64,000 nt of DNA from Bemisia tabaci (GCF_918797505.1 NC_092800.1:4402001-4466000), one strand, 5' to 3'. Numbered from the stretch's first letter, positions 1-15,009 are shown. Notes: generated from the sequence alone by a model not told the origin. Numbers and translations: made by a program.

Positions 1-1550
1 TAAAGCGTGCCTCTCTTGGCAGCAAGCGTCCAAGAATCTTCTAGATCAGTTTTCGGAACACGCCGTATCATCGCTTCCTTTCTCGATCAGTGCTCACCGA
101 TGCCAACCGTGCGAATTGGGAATTCCCCGATCACGAACTGCCGCCCCCATTCGAACAAAGCATCGATGAGCCGTGCAGGTCGGTTATTTGGAACACCCTG
201 TATCCGCGGTTACCGCCTTGGACGGGGACGACTGCTGCCAACCGTGAAAATTGAAAATTCACCAAGTTGATACTGGACTCCTTAGCAACAAGGATCGATG
301 GAAGATTGGGTTCACTTTTAGGAACACGCTGTATCTACACACTCTCCCTTTTTCGGGATGACTGCTACCAACCATGAAAATTGATACTTCACCGAGTTCA
401 TAGTGGGCTCCCGGGCAAGAAGGCTCCCTAGAAAATCGAGATCACCTTTAGGAACACTCTGTATCTACACACTCTCCTTTATTCCGAATGACTGCTGCGA
501 ACCGAGCAAATCGAGAAGTTACTGTAACTAAAGCGTGCCTCTCTTGGCAGCAGGCATCAAAGAATCTTCTAGATCAGTTTTTTGAACACGCCGTATCATC
601 GCTTCCTTTCTCGATCAGTGCTGACCGATGCCAACCATGCAAATTGGAAATTCCCCGATCACGAACTGCCGCCCCCATTTGAACTTAGCATCGATGAGCC
701 GTGAAGGTCGGTTATTTGGAACACCCTGTATCCGCGCTATCCGCCTCCGACGGGGACGACTGCTGCCAACCGTGAAAATTGAAAATTCACCAAGTTGATA
801 CCGGACTTCTTCGCAACAAGGATCCATGGAAGATTGGGTTCACTTTTAGGAACACGCTGTATCTACACACTCTCCCTTTTTCGGGATGACTGCTACCAAC
901 CGTGAAAATTGATACTTCACCGAGTTCATAGTGGGCTCCTGGGCAACAAGGATCCCTGAAAATCGAGATCACCTTCAGGAACACACTGTATCTACACACT
1001 CTCCTTTATTCTGAATGACTGCTGCCAACCGCGCAAATCGATAAGATACTGTACCTAAAGCGTGCCTTTCTTGGCAGCAAGCATCCAAGAATCTTCTAGA
1101 TCAGTTTTCGGAACCCGCCGTCTCATCGCTTCCTTTCTCGATCAGTGCTGACCGATGCCAACCGTGCGAATTGGGAATTCCCCGATCACAAGTTGCCGCC
1201 CCCATTCGAACAAAGCATCGATGAGCCGTGAAGGACGGTTATTTGGAACACCCTGTATCCGCGGTTCCCGGCTCCGACGGGGACGACTGCTGCCAACCGT
1301 GAAAATTCAAATTCACCAAGTTGATACTGGACTCCTTAGCAACAAGGATCTATGAAAGATTGGGTTCACTTTTAGGAACACGCTGTATCTACATACTCTC
1401 CCTTTTTCGGGATGACTCCTACCAACCATGAAAATTGATACTTCACCGAGTTCATAGTCGGCTCCTGGGCAACAAGGATCCCTGAAAATCGAGATCACCT
1501 TCAGGAACACTCTGTATCTACACACTCTCCTTTTTTCTAAATGACTGCTG

Positions 1551-2211
1551 CCAACCGCGCCGATCGAGAAGATACTGTAACTAAAGCGTGCCTCTCTTGG
1601 CAGCAAGCATCCAAGAATCTTCTAGATCAGTTTTCGGAACACGCCGTATCATCGCTTCCTTTCTCGATCAGTGCTGACCGATGCCAACCGTGCAAATTGG
1701 GAATTCCCCGATTACAAACTGCCGCCCCCATTCGAACAAAGCATCGATGAGCCGTGCAGGTCGGTTATTTGGAACACCCTGTATCCACGCATTCCGCCTC
1801 CAGGGGGACTACTGCTGCCAACCGTGAAAATTGGGATTTCCCCGATCACAAACTGCCGCCCCCATTCGAACAAAGCACCGATAAGCCGTAATGGTCGGTT
1901 ATTCGGAACACCCTGTATCCGCGCTTTTCGCCTCCGACGGGGACAACTGCTGCCAACCGTGAAAATTGAAAATTCACCAAGATGATACTGGACTCCTTAG
2001 CAACAAGGATCCGTGGAATATTGGGTTCACTTTTAGGAACACGCTGTATCAACACACTCTCCTTTTTTCGGGATGACTGCTGCCAACTAAGAAAATTGAT
2101 ACTTCACCGGTTAATAGTGGGCTCCTGGGCAACAAAGATCCCTGGAAAATCAGGATCGCCTTCAGGAACACTCTGTATCTACACACTCTCCTTTATTCCG
2201 AATGACTGCTG
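1551..2211. repeat. Five-subunit variant of the satellite unit
   Basis: The A-to-A spacing is 661 bp, one 132-bp subunit longer than normal. The extra subunit is a second B-type copy near 1800-1930, with its own CCGATCACAAACTGCCGCCC stretch. This is what an unequal exchange in a 132-bp register would leave. Confidence 0.85.
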
Positions 2212-4321
2212 CCAACCGCGCAAATCGAGAAGTCACTGTAACTAAAGCGTGCCTCTCTTGGCAGCAAGCATCCAAGAATCTTCTAGATCAGTTTTCGGAA
2301 CACGCCGTATCATCGCTTCCTTTCTTGATCAGTATTGACCGATGCCAACCGTGCAAATTGGGAATTCCCCGATTACAAACTGCCGCCCCCATTCGAAAAA
2401 AGCATCGACGAGCCGTGCTGATCGCTTATTTGGAACACCCTGTTACCGCGGTTACCGGCTCCGACGGGGACGACTGCTGCAAACATTGAAAATTGAAAAT
2501 TCACCAAGTTGTTAATGGGCTCCTTAGGAACAAGGATCCGCAGAAGATTGGGTTCACTTTTAGGAACACGCTGTATCTACAGACTCTCCTTTTTTCGGGA
2601 TGACTTCTGCCAACCATGAAAATTAAGACTTCACCGAGTTCATAGTTGGCTCCCGGGCAACAAGGCTCCCTAGAAAATCGAGATCACCTTTAGGAACACC
2701 CTGTATCTACACACTCTCCATTATTCCGAGTGACTGCTGCCAACCGCGCAAATCGAGAAGTTACTGTAACTAAAGCGTGCCTCTCTTGGCAGCAAGCGTC
2801 CAAGAATCTTCTAGATCAGTTTTCGGAACACGCCGTATCATCGCTTCCTTTCTCGATCAGTGCTCACCGATGCCAACCGTGCGAATTGGGAATTCCCCGA
2901 TCACGAACTGCCGCCCCCATTCGAACAAAGCATCGATGAGCCGTGCAGGTCGGTTATTTGGAACACCCTGTATCCGCGGTTACCGGCTCCGACGGGGACG
3001 ACTGCTGCCAACCGTGAAAATTGAAAATTCACCAAGTTGATACTGGACTCCTTAGCAACAAGGATCGATGGAAGATTGGGTTCACTTTTAGGAACACGCT
3101 GTATCTACACACTCTCCCTTTTTCGGGATGACTGCTCCCAACCATGAAAATTGATACTTCACCGAGTTCATAGTGGGCTCCCGGGCAAGAAGGCTCCCTA
3201 GAAAATCGAGATCACCTTTAGGAACACTCTGTATCTACACACTCTCCTTTATTCCGAATGACTGCTGCCAACCGCGCAAATCGAGAAGTTACTGTAACTA
3301 AAGCGTGCCTCTCTTGGCAGCAGGCATCCAAGAATCTTCTAGATCAGTTTTTTGAACACGCCGTATCATCGCTTCCTTTCTCGATCAGTGCTGACCGATG
3401 CCAACCGTGCAAATTGGAAATTCCCCGATCACGAACTGCCGCCCCCATTCGAACAAAGCATCGATGAGCCGTGAAGGTCGGTTATTTGGAACACCCTGTA
3501 TCCGCGCTATCCGCCTCCGACGGGGACGACTGCTGCCAACCGTGAAAATTGAAAATTCACCAAGTTGATACCGGACTCCTTAGCAACAAGGATCCATGGA
3601 AGATTGGGTTCACTTTTAGGAACACGCTGTATCTACACACTCTCCCTTTTTCGGGATGACTGCTACCAACCATGAAAATTGATACTTCACCGAGTTCATA
3701 GTGGGCTCCTGGGCAACAAGGATCCCTGAAAATCGAGATCACCTTCAGGAACACACTGTATCTACACACTCTCCTTTATTCTGAATGACTGCTGCCAACC
3801 GCGCAAATCGATAAGATACTGTAACTAAAGCGTGCCTCTCTTGGCAACAGGCATCCAAGAATCTTCTAGATCATTTTCTTGAACACGCCGTATCATCGCT
3901 TCCTTTCTCGATCAGATCTCACCGATGCCAACCGTGCGAATTGGGAATTCCCCGATCACAAACTGCCGCCCCCATTCGAACAAAGCATCGATGAGCCGTG
4001 CAGGTCGGTTATTTGGAACACCCTGTATCCGCGGTTACCGCCTTGAACGGGGACGACTGCTGCCAACCGTGAAAATTGAAAATTCACCAAGTTGATACTG
4101 GACTCCTTAGCAACAAGGATCGATGGAAGATTGGGTTCACTTTTAGGAACACGCTGTATCTACACACTCTCCCTTTTTCGGGATGACTGCTACCAACCGT
4201 GAAAATTGATACTTCACCGAGTTCATAGTGGGCTCCTGGGCAACAAGGATCCCTGAAAATCGAGACCACCTTCAGGAACACTCTGTATCTACACACTCTC
4301 CTTTATTCTGAATGACTGCTG

Positions 4322-4717
4322 CCAACCGCGCAAATCGATAAGATACTGTACCTAAAGCGTGCCTTTCTTGGCAGCAAGCATCCAAGAATCTTCTAGATCA
4401 GTTTTCGGAACCCGCCGTCTCATCGCTTCCTTTCTCGATCAGTGCTGACCGATGCCAACCGTGCGAATTGGGAATTCCCCGATCACAAGTTGCCGCCCCC
4501 ATTCGAACAAAGCATCGATGAGCCGTGAAAACGGTTATTTGGAACACCCTGTATCCGCGGTTCCCGGCTCCGACGGGGACGACTGCTGCCAACCGTGAAA
4601 ATTCAAATTCACCAAGTTGTTAATGGGCTCCTTAGCAACAAGGATCCGCGGAAGATTGGGTTCACTTTTAGGAACACTCTGTATCTACACACTATCGTTC
4701 AATCCGAAGGACTGCTG
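4322..4717. repeat. Three-subunit variant of the satellite unit
   Basis: The A-to-A spacing is 396 bp, exactly three subunits. One of the C/D subunits is missing, with a hybrid between them near 4615-4690. Confidence 0.85.
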
Positions 4718-5244
4718 CCAACCGCGCTAATCGAGAAGTCACTGTAACTAAAGCGAGCCTCTCTTGGCAGCAAGCATCCAAGAATCTTCTAGATCAGTTT
4801 TCGGAACACGCCGTATCATCGCTTCCTTTCTCGATCAGTGCTGACCGATGCCAACCGTGCAAATTGGGATTTCCCCGATCACAAACTGCCGCCCCCATTC
4901 GAACAAAGCATCGATAAGCCGTGCAGATCGGTTATTAGGAAAACCCTGTATCCGCGCTTTCCGCCTCCGACGGGGACGACTGCTACCAACGGAGAAATCT
5001 GAAAATTCACCAAGTTGATACTGGACTCCTTAGCAACAAGGATCTATGAAAGATTGGGTTCACTTTTAGGAACACGCTGTATCTACATACTCTCCCTTTT
5101 TCGGGATGACTCCTACCAACCATGAAAATTGATACTTCACCGAGTTCATAGTCGGCTCCTGGGCAACAAGAATCCCTGAAAATCGAGATCACCTTCAGGA
5201 ACACTCTGTATCTACACACTCTCCTTTATTCTAAATGACTGCTG

Positions 5245-5906
5245 CCAACCGCGCCGATCGAGAAGATACTGTAACTAAAGCGTGCCTCTCTTGGCAGCAA
5301 GCATCCAAGAATCTTCTAGATCAGTTTTCGGAACACGCCGTATCATCGCTTCCTTTCTCGATCAGTGCTGACCGATGCCAACCGTGCAAATTGGGAATTC
5401 CCCGATTACAAACTGCCGCCCCCATTCGAACAAAGCATCGATGAGCCGTGCAGGTCGGTTATTTGGAACACCCTGTATCCACGCATTCCGCCTCCAGGGG
5501 GACTACTGCTGCCAACCGAGAAAATTGGGATTTCCCCGATCACAAACTGCCGCCCCCATTCGAACAAAGCACCGATAAGCCGTAATGGTCGGTTATTCGG
5601 AACACCCTGTATCCGCGCTTTTCGCCTCCGACGGGGACAACTGCTGCCAACCGTGAAAATTGAAAATTCACCAAGATGATACTGGACTCCTTAGCAACAA
5701 GGATCCGTGGAATATTGGGTTCACTTTTAGGAACACGCTGTATCAACACACTCTCCTTTTTTCGGGATGACTGCTGCCAACTAAGAAAATTGATACTTCA
5801 CCGGGTTAATAGTGGGCTCCTGGGCAACAAAGATCCCTGGAAAATCAGGATCGCCTTCAGGAACACTCTGTATCTACACACTCTCCTTTATTCCGAATGA
5901 CTGCTG
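5245..5906. repeat. Five-subunit variant, second copy
   Basis: The A-to-A spacing is 662 bp. It carries the same extra B subunit as the variant at 1551, including the same unusual CTCCAGGGGGACTACTGCTG junction, so the two share an origin. They are offset by about 3694 bp. Confidence 0.85.
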
Positions 5907-8541
5907 CCAACCGCGCAAATCGAGAAGTCACTGTAACTAAAGCGTGCCTCTCTTGGCAGCAAGCATCCAAGAATCTTCTAGATCAGTTTTCGGAACACGC
6001 CGTATCATCGCTTCCTTTCTTGATCAGTATTGACCGATGCCAACCGTGCAAATTGGGAATTCCCCGATTACAAACTGCCGCCCCCATTCGAACAAAGCAT
6101 CGATGAGCCGTGCAGATCGGTTATTAGGAACACCCTGTATCCACGCTTTCCGCCTCCGGCGGGGACGACTGCTGCCAACGGAGAAATCTGAAAATTCACC
6201 AAGTTGTTAATGGGCTCCTTAGCAACAAGGAACCGCGGAAGATTGGGTTTACTTTTAGGAACACGCTGTATCTACTAACTCTCCTTTTGTCGGGATGACT
6301 TTTGCCAACCATGAAAATTAAGACTTCACCGAGTTCATCGTGGGCTCCCGGGCAAGAAGGCTCCCTAGAAAATCGAGATCACCTTTAGGAACGCTCGGAA
6401 TCTACACACTCTCCTTTATTCCGAATGACTGCTGCCAACCGCGCAAATCGAGAAGTCACTGTAACTAAAGCGTGTCTCTCGTGGCAGCAAGCATCCAAGA
6501 ATCTTCTAGATCAGTTTTCGGAACACGCTGTATCATCGCTTCCTTTCTCGATCAGTGACGACCGATGGCAACCTTGCAAATTGGGAATTCCCCGATCACA
6601 AGTTGCCGCCCCCATTCGAACAAAGAATCGATGAGCCGTGCAGGTCGGTTATTTGGGACACCCTGTATCCGCGCTTTCGGCCACCGACGGGGACGACTGC
6701 TGCCAACCGTGAAATATGAAAATTCACCAAGTTGATTCTGGACTCCTTGGCAACAAGGATCTATGGAAGATTAGGTTCACTTTTAGGAACACGCTGTATC
6801 TACACACTCCCTTTTTCGGGATGACTGCTACCAACCGTGAAAATTGATACTTCACCGAGTTCATAGTGGGCTCCTGGGCAACAAGGATCCCTGAAAATCG
6901 AGATCACCTTTAGGAACACTCCGTATCTACACACTCTCCTTTATTCCAAATGACTGCTGCCAACCGCGCAAATCGAGAAGTCACTGTAACTAAACCGTGT
7001 CTCTCGTGGCAGCAAGCATCCAAGAATCTTCTAGATCAGTTTTCGGAACACGCTGTATCATCGCTTCCTTTCTCGATCAGTGACGACCGATGGCAACCTT
7101 GCAAATTGGGAATTCCCCGATCACAAGTTGCCGCCCCCATTCGAACAAAGAATCGATGAGCCGTGTAGGTCGGTTATTTGGAACACCCTGTATCCGCGGT
7201 TACCGGCTCCGACGGGGACGACTGCTGCCAACCGTGAAAATTGAAAATTCACCAAGTTGTTAATGGGCTCCTTAGCAACAAGGAACCGCGGAAGATTGGT
7301 TCACTTTTAGGAACACGCTGTATCTACAGACTCTCCCTTTTTCGGGATGACTGCTACCAACCGTGAAAATTGATACTTCACCGAGTTCATAGTGGGCTCC
7401 TGGGCAACAAGGATCCCTGAAAATCGAGATCACCTTTAGGAACACTCCGTATCTACACACTCTCCTTTAATCCGAATGACTGCTGCCAACCGCGCAAATC
7501 GAGAAGTCACTGTAACTAAAGCGTGTCTCTCTTGGCAGCAAGCATCCAAGAATCTTCTAGATCAGTTTTCGGAACACGCCGTATCATCGCTTCCTTTCTC
7601 GATCAGTGCTGACCGATGCCAACCGTGCAAATTGGGAATTCCCCGATTGCAAACTGCCGCCCCCATTCGAACAAAGCATCGATGAGCCGTGCAGGTCGGT
7701 TATTTGGAACACCCTGTATCCGCGGTTACCGGCTCTGACGGGGACGTTTGCTGCCAACCGTGAAAATTGAAAATTCACCAAGTTGTTAATAGGCTCCTTA
7801 GCAACAAGGATCCGCGGAAGATTGGGTTCACTTTTAGGAACACGCTGTATCTACTAACTCTCCTTTTGTCGGGATGACTTTTGCCAACCATGAAAATTAA
7901 GACTTCACCGAGTTCATTGTGGGCTCCCGGGCAAGAAGGCTCCCTAGAAAATCGAGATCACCTTTAGGAACACTCTGAATCTACACACTCTCCTTTATTC
8001 CGAATGACTGCTGCCAACCGCGCAAATCGAGAAGTCACTGTACTTAAAGCGTGTCTCTCGTGGCAGCAAGCATCCAAGAATCTTCTAGATCAGTTTTCGG
8101 AACACGCTGTATCATCGCTTCCTTTCTCGATCAGTGATGACCGATGGCAACCTTGCAAATTGGGAATTCCCCGATCACAAGTTGCCGCCCCCATTCGAAC
8201 AAAGAATCGATAAGCCTTGCAGGTCGGTTATTTGGAACACCCTGTATCCGCGCTTTCGGCCACCGACGGGGACGACTGCTGCCAACCGTGAAATATGAAA
8301 ATTCACCAAGTTGATTCTGGACTCCTTGGCAACAAGGATCTATGAAAGATTGGGTTCACTTTTAGGAACACGCTGTATCTACACACTCTCCCTTTTTCGG
8401 GATGACTGCTACCAACCATGAAAATTAAGACTTCACCGAGTTCATAGTGGGCTACCGGGCAACAAGGCTCCCTAGAAAATCGAGATCACCTTTTGGAACA
8501 CTCTGTATCTGCACACTCTCCTATATTCCGAGTGACTGCTG

Positions 8542-8939
8542 CCAACCGCGCAAATCGAGAAGTTACTGTAACTAAAGCGTGTCTCTCTTGGCAGCAAGCG
8601 TCCAAGAATCTTCTAGATTAGTTTTCGGAACACGCTGTATCATCGCTTCCTTTCTCGATCAGTGATGACCAATGCCAACCGTGCAAACTGGAAATTCCCC
8701 GATCACAAACTGCCGCCCCCATTGAAATAAAGCATCGATGATCCGTGCAGGTCGGTTATTTGGAACACCCTGTATCCGCGCTTTCCGCCTCCGACGGGGA
8801 GGACAGCTGCCAACCTTGAAAATTGAAAATTCACCAAGTTGTTAATGGGCCCCTTACCAACAACGATCCGCGGAAGATTTGGTTCACTTTTAGGAACACT
8901 CTGTATCTACACCCTATCCTTTTATCCGAAAGACTGGTG
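8542..8939. repeat. Three-subunit variant of the satellite unit
   Basis: The spacing is 398 bp. It has the diagnostic variant GGGGAGGACAGCTGCCAACC and a GACTGGTGCC start to the next unit. Both are shared with the unit at 14613. Confidence 0.85.
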
Positions 8940-10521
8940 CCAACCGCGCAAATCGAGAAGTTACTGTAACTAAAGCGTGCCTCTCTTGGCAGCAAGCGTC
9001 CAAGGATCTTCTAGATCAGTTTTTGGAACACGCCGTATCATCGCTTCCTACCTCGATCAGTGCTGACCGATGCCAACCGTGCACATTGGGAATTCCCCGA
9101 TCACGAACTGCCGCCCCCATTCGAACTTAGCATCGATGAGCCGTGAAGGTCGGTTATTTGGAACACCTTGTATCCGCGCTTTCCGCCTCCGACGGGGACG
9201 ATTGCTGCCAACCGTGAAAATTGAAAATTCACCAAGTTGATACCGGACTCCTTCGCAACAAGGATCCATGGAAGATTGGGTTCACTTTTAGGAACACGCT
9301 GTATCTACACACTCTCCCTTTTTCGGGATGACTGCTACCAACCGTGAAAATTGATACTTCACCGAGTTCATAGTGGGCTCCCGGGCAACAAGGCTCCCTA
9401 GAAAATCGAGATCACCTTTAGGAACACACTGTATCTACACCCTCTCCTTTATTCCGAATGACTGCTGCCAACCGCGCAAATCGAGAAGTCACTGTAACTA
9501 AAGCGTGCCTCTCTTGGCAGCAAGCATCCAAGAATCTTCTAGATCAGCTTTCGGAACACGCCGTATCATCGCTTCCTTTCTCGATCAGTGCTGACCGATG
9601 CCAACCGTGCTAATTGGAAATTCCCCGATCACAAACTGCCGCCCCCATTCGAACAAAGCATCGATGAGCCGTGCAGGTCGGTTATTTGGATCACCCTGTA
9701 TCCGCGGTTACCGGCTCCGACGGGGACGACTGCTGCCAACCGTGAAAATTGAAAATTCACCAAGTTGTTAATGGGCTCCTTAGCAACAAGGAACCGCGGA
9801 AGATTGGGTTCACTTTTAGGAACACGCTGTATCTACACACTCTCCCTTTTTCGGGATGACTGCTACCAACCATGAAAATTAAGACCTCACCGAGTTCATA
9901 GTGGGCTCCTGGGCAACAAGGATCCTGAAAATCGAGATCACCTTCAGGAACACTCTGTATCTACACACTCTCCTTTATTCTGAATGACTGCTGCCAACCG
10001 CGCAAATCGATAAGATACTGTAACTAAAGCTTGCCTCTCTTGGCAGCAGGCATCCAAGAATCATCTAGATCAGTTTTTTGAACACGCCGTATCATCGCTT
10101 CCTTTCTCGATCACTGCTCACCGATGCCAACCGTGCAAATTGGGAATTCCCCGATCTCAAACTGCCGCCCCCATTCGAACAAAGCACCGATAAGCCGTAA
10201 TGGTCGGTTATTCGGAACACCCTATATCTGCGCTTTTCGCCTCCGACGGGGACAACTGCTGCCAACCGTGAAAATTGAAAATTCACCAAGATGATACTGG
10301 ACTCCTTAGCAACAAGGATCCGTGGAAGATTGGGTTCACTTTTAGGAACACGCTGTATCTACACACTCTCCTTTTTTCGGGATGACTTTTGCCAACCGTG
10401 AAAATTAAGACTTCACCGAGTTCATAGTAGGCTCCCGGGCAAGAAGGCTCCCTAGAAAATCGAGATCACCTTTAGGAACACTCTGAATCTACACACTCTC
10501 CTTTATCCCGAATAACTGCTG

Positions 10522-10917
10522 CCAACCGCGCAAATCGAGAAGTCACTGTAACTAAAGCGTGTCTCTCTTGGCAGCAAGCATCCAAGAATCTTCTAGATCA
10601 GTTTTCGGAACACACTGTATCATCGCTTCCTTTCTCGATCAGTGATGACCGATGGCAACCGTGCAAATTGGGAATTCCCCGATCACAAGTTGCCGCCCCC
10701 ATTCGAACAAAGAATCGATGAGCCGTGCAGGTCCGTTATTTGGAACACACTGTATCCGCGCTTTCGGCCACCGACGGGGACGACTGCTGCCAACCGTGAA
10801 AATTGATACTTCACCGAGTTCATAGTGGGCTCCTGGGCAACAAGGATCCTGAAAATCGAGATCACCTTCAGGAACACTCTGTATCTACACACTCTCCTTT
10901 ATTCTGAATGACTGCTG
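10522..10917. repeat. Three-subunit variant of the satellite unit
   Basis: The spacing is 396 bp. Here the B subunit passes directly into a D-type subunit near 10795 (CGTGAAAATTGATACTTCAC), so subunit C is the one lost. Confidence 0.85.
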
Positions 10918-13900
10918 CCAACCGCGCAAATCGATAAGAAACAGTAACTAAAGCGTGCCTCTCTCCTAGAAGCAGGCATCCAAGAATCTTCTAGATCAGT
11001 TTTTTGAACACGCCGTATCATCGCTTCCTTTCTCGATCAGTGCTCACCGATGCCAACCGTGCAAATTGGGAATTCCCCGATCACAAACTGCCGCCCCCAT
11101 TCGAACAAAGCACCGATAAGCCGTAATGGTCTGTTATTCGGAACACCCTGTATCCGCGCTTTTCGCCTCCGACGGGGACGACTGCGTCCAACCGTGAAAA
11201 TTGAAAATTCACCAAGATGATACTGGACTCCTTAGCAACAAGGATCCGTGTAAGATTGGGTTCACTTTTAGGAACACCCTGTATCTACACACTCTCCTTT
11301 TTTCGGGATGACTTTTGCCAACCATGAAAATTAAGACCTCACCGAGTTCATAGTGGGCTCCCGGGCAAGAAGGCTCCCTAGAAAATCGAGATCACCTTTA
11401 GGAACACTCTGAATCTACACACTCTCCTTTATTCCGAATGACTGCTGCCAACCGCGCAAATCGAGAAGTCACTGTAACTAAAGCGTGTCTCCCTTGGCAG
11501 CAAGCATCCAAGAATCTTCGAGATCAGTTTTCGGAACACGCTGTATCATCGCTTCCTTTCTCGATCAGTGATGACCGATGGCAACCGTGCAAATTGGGAA
11601 TTCCCCGATTACAAACTGCCGCCCCCATTCGAAAAAAGCATCGATGAGCCGTATTGATCGCTTATTTGGAACACCCTGTATCCGCGCTTTCGGCCACCGA
11701 CGGGGACGACTGCTGCCAACCGTGAAATCTGAAAATTCACCAAGTTGATTCTGGACTCCTTGGCAACAAGGAACCGCGGAAGATTGGGATCACTTTTAGG
11801 AACACCCTGTATCTACACACTCTCCTTTTCTCGGGATGATTGCTGCCAACCATGAAAATTGAGACTTCACCGAGTTCAAAGTGGGCTCCCGGGCAACAAG
11901 GCTCCCTAGAAAATCGAGATCACTTTTAGGAACACTCTGTATCTACACACTCTCCTTTATTCCGAGCGACTGCTGCCAACCGCGCAAATCGAGAAATTAC
12001 TGTAACTAAAGCGTGCCTCTCTTGGCAGCAAGCATCCAAGAATTTTCTAGATCAGTTTTCAGAACCCGCCGTATCATCGCTTCCTTTCTCGATCAGTGCT
12101 GACCGATGCCAACCGTGCTAATTGGAAATTCCCCGATCACAAGTTGCCGCCCCCATTCGAACAAAGCATCGATGAGCCGTGCAGGTCGGTTATTTTGAAC
12201 ACCCTGTATCCGCGGTTACCGGCTCCGAAGGGGACGACTGCTGCCAACCGTGAAAATTGAAAATTCACCAAGTTGTTAATGGGCTCCTTAGCAACAATGA
12301 ACCGCGGAAGATTGGGTTCACCTTAAGGAACACGCTGTATCTACACACTCTCCCTTTTTCGGGATGACTGCTACCAACCATGAAAATTGAGACTTCACCG
12401 AGTTCATAGTGGGCTCCTGGGCAACAAGGATCCTGAAAATCGAGATCACCTTCAGGAACACTCTGTATCTACATACTCTCCTTTATTCTGAATGACTGCT
12501 GCCAACCGCGCAAATCGATAAGATACTGTAACTAAAGCTTGCCTCTCTTGGCAGCAGGCATCCAAGAATCATCTAGATCAGTTTTTTGAACACGCCGTAT
12601 CATCGCTTCCTTTCTCGATCACTGCTCACCGATGCCAACCGTGCAAATTGGGAATTCCCCGATCACAAACTACCGCCCCCATTCGAACAAAGCACCGATA
12701 AGCCGTAATGGTCGGTTATTTGGAGCACCCTGTATCCGCGCTTTTCGCCTCCGACGGGGACAACTGCTGCCAACCGTGAAAATTGAAAATTCACCAAGAT
12801 GATACTGGACTCCTTAGCAACAAGGATCCGTGGAAGATTGGGTTCACTTTTAGGAACACGCTGTATCTACACACTCTCCTTTTTTCGGGATGACTTTTGC
12901 CAACCATGAAAATTTAGACCTCACCGAGTTCATAGTGGGCTCCCGGGCAAGAAGGCTCCCTAGAAAATCGAGATCACCTTTAGGAACACTCTGAATCTAC
13001 ACACTCTCCTTTATTCCGAATGACTGCTGCCAACCGCGCAAATCGAGAAGTCACTGTAACTAAAGCGTGTCTCCCTTGGCAGCAAGCATCCAAGAATCTT
13101 CTAGATCAGTTTTCGGAACACGCCGTATCATCGCTTCCTTCCTCGATCAGTGCTGAGCGATGCCAACCGTGCAAATTGGGAATTCCCCGATTACAAACTG
13201 CCGCCCCCATTCGAAAAAAGCATCGACGAGCCGTGCTGATCGCTTATTTGGAACACCCTGTATCCGCGGTTACCGGCTCCGACGGGGACGACTGCTGCAA
13301 ACATTGAATATTGAAAATTCACCAAGTTGTTAATGGGCTCCTTAGGAACAAGGATCCGCAGAAGATTGGGTTCACTTTTAGGAACACGCTGTATCTACAC
13401 ACTCTCCTTTTTTCGGGATGACTTCTGCCAACCATGAAAATTAAGACTTCACCGAGTTCATAGTTGGCTCCCGGGCAACAAGGCTCCCTAGAAAATCGAG
13501 ATCACCTTTAGGAACACTCTGTATCTACACACTCTCCATTATTCCGAGTGACTGCTGCCAACCGCGCAAATCGAGAAGTTACTGTAACTAAAGCGTGCCT
13601 CTCTTGGCAGCAAGCGTCCAAGAATCTTCTAGATCAGTTTTCGGAACACGCCGTATCATCGCTTCCTTTCTCGATCAGTGCTCACCGATGCCAACCGTGC
13701 GAATTGGGAATTCCCCGATCACGAACTGCCGCCCCCATTCGAACAAAGCATCGATGAGCCGTGCAGGTCGGTTATTTGGAACACCCTGTATCCGCGGTTA
13801 CCGGCTCCGACGGGGACGACTGCTGCCAACCGTGAAAATTGAAAATTCACCAAGTTGATACTGGACTCCTTAGCAACAAGGATCGATGGAAGATTGGGTT

Positions 13901-14612
13901 CACTTTTAGGAACACGCTGTATCTACACACTCTCCCTTTTTCGGGATGACTGCTCCCAACCATGAAAATTGATACTTCACCGAGTTCATAGTGGGCTCCC
14001 GGGCAAGAAGGCTCCCTAGAAAATCGAGATCACCTTTAGGAACACTCTGTATCTACACACTCTCCTTTATTCCGAATGACTGCTGCCAACCGCGCAAATC
14101 GAGAAGTTACTGTAACTAAAGCGTGCCTCTCTTGGCAGCAAGCGTCCAAGAATCTTCTAGATGAGTTTTCGGAACACGCCGTATCATCGCTTCCCTTCTC
14201 GATCAGTGCTGACCGATGCCAACCATGCAAATTGGAAATACCCCGATCACGAACTGCTGCCCCCATTCGAACTTAGCATCGATGAGCCGTGAAGGTCGGT
14301 TATTTGGAACACCCTGTATCCGCGCTATCCGCCTCCGACGGGGACGACTGCTGCCAACCGTGAAAATTGAAAATTCACCAAGTTGATACCGGTCTCCTTC
14401 GCAACAAGGATCCATGGAAGATTGGGTTCACTTTTAGGAACACGCTGTATCTACACACTCTCCCTTTTTCGGGATGACTGCTACCAACCGTGAAAATTGA
14501 TACTTCACCGAGTTCATAGTGGGCTCCTGGGCAACAAGGATCCCTGAAAATCGAGATCACCTTCAGGAACACACTGTATCTACACACTCTCCTTTATTCT
14601 GAATGACTGCTG

Positions 14613-15009
14613 CCAACCGCGCAAATCGATAGGATACTGTAACTAAAGCGTGCCTCTCTTGGCAACAGGCATCCATGAATCTTCTAGATCATTTTCTTGA
14701 ACACGCCGTATCATCGCTACCTTTCTCGATCAGTGCTCACCGATGCCAACCGTGCGAATTGGGAATTCCCCGATCACAAACTGCCGCCCCCATTCAAACA
14801 AAGCATCGATGATCCGTGCAGGTCGGTTATTTGGAACACCCTGAATCCGCGCATTCCGCTTCCGACGGGGAGGACAGCTGCCAACCTTGAAAATTGAAAA
14901 TTCACCAAGTTGTTAATGGGCTCCTTAGCAACAACGATCCGCGGAAGATTGGGTTCACTTATAGGAACACTCTGTATCTACACCCTATCCTTTATCCGAA
15001 TGACTGGTG
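14613..15009. repeat. Three-subunit variant, sister of the one at 8542
   Basis: The spacing is 397 bp. It shares the GGGGAGGACAGCTGCCAACC and GACTGGTGCC variants with the unit at 8542, which implies block duplication rather than two independent deletions. Confidence 0.85.
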
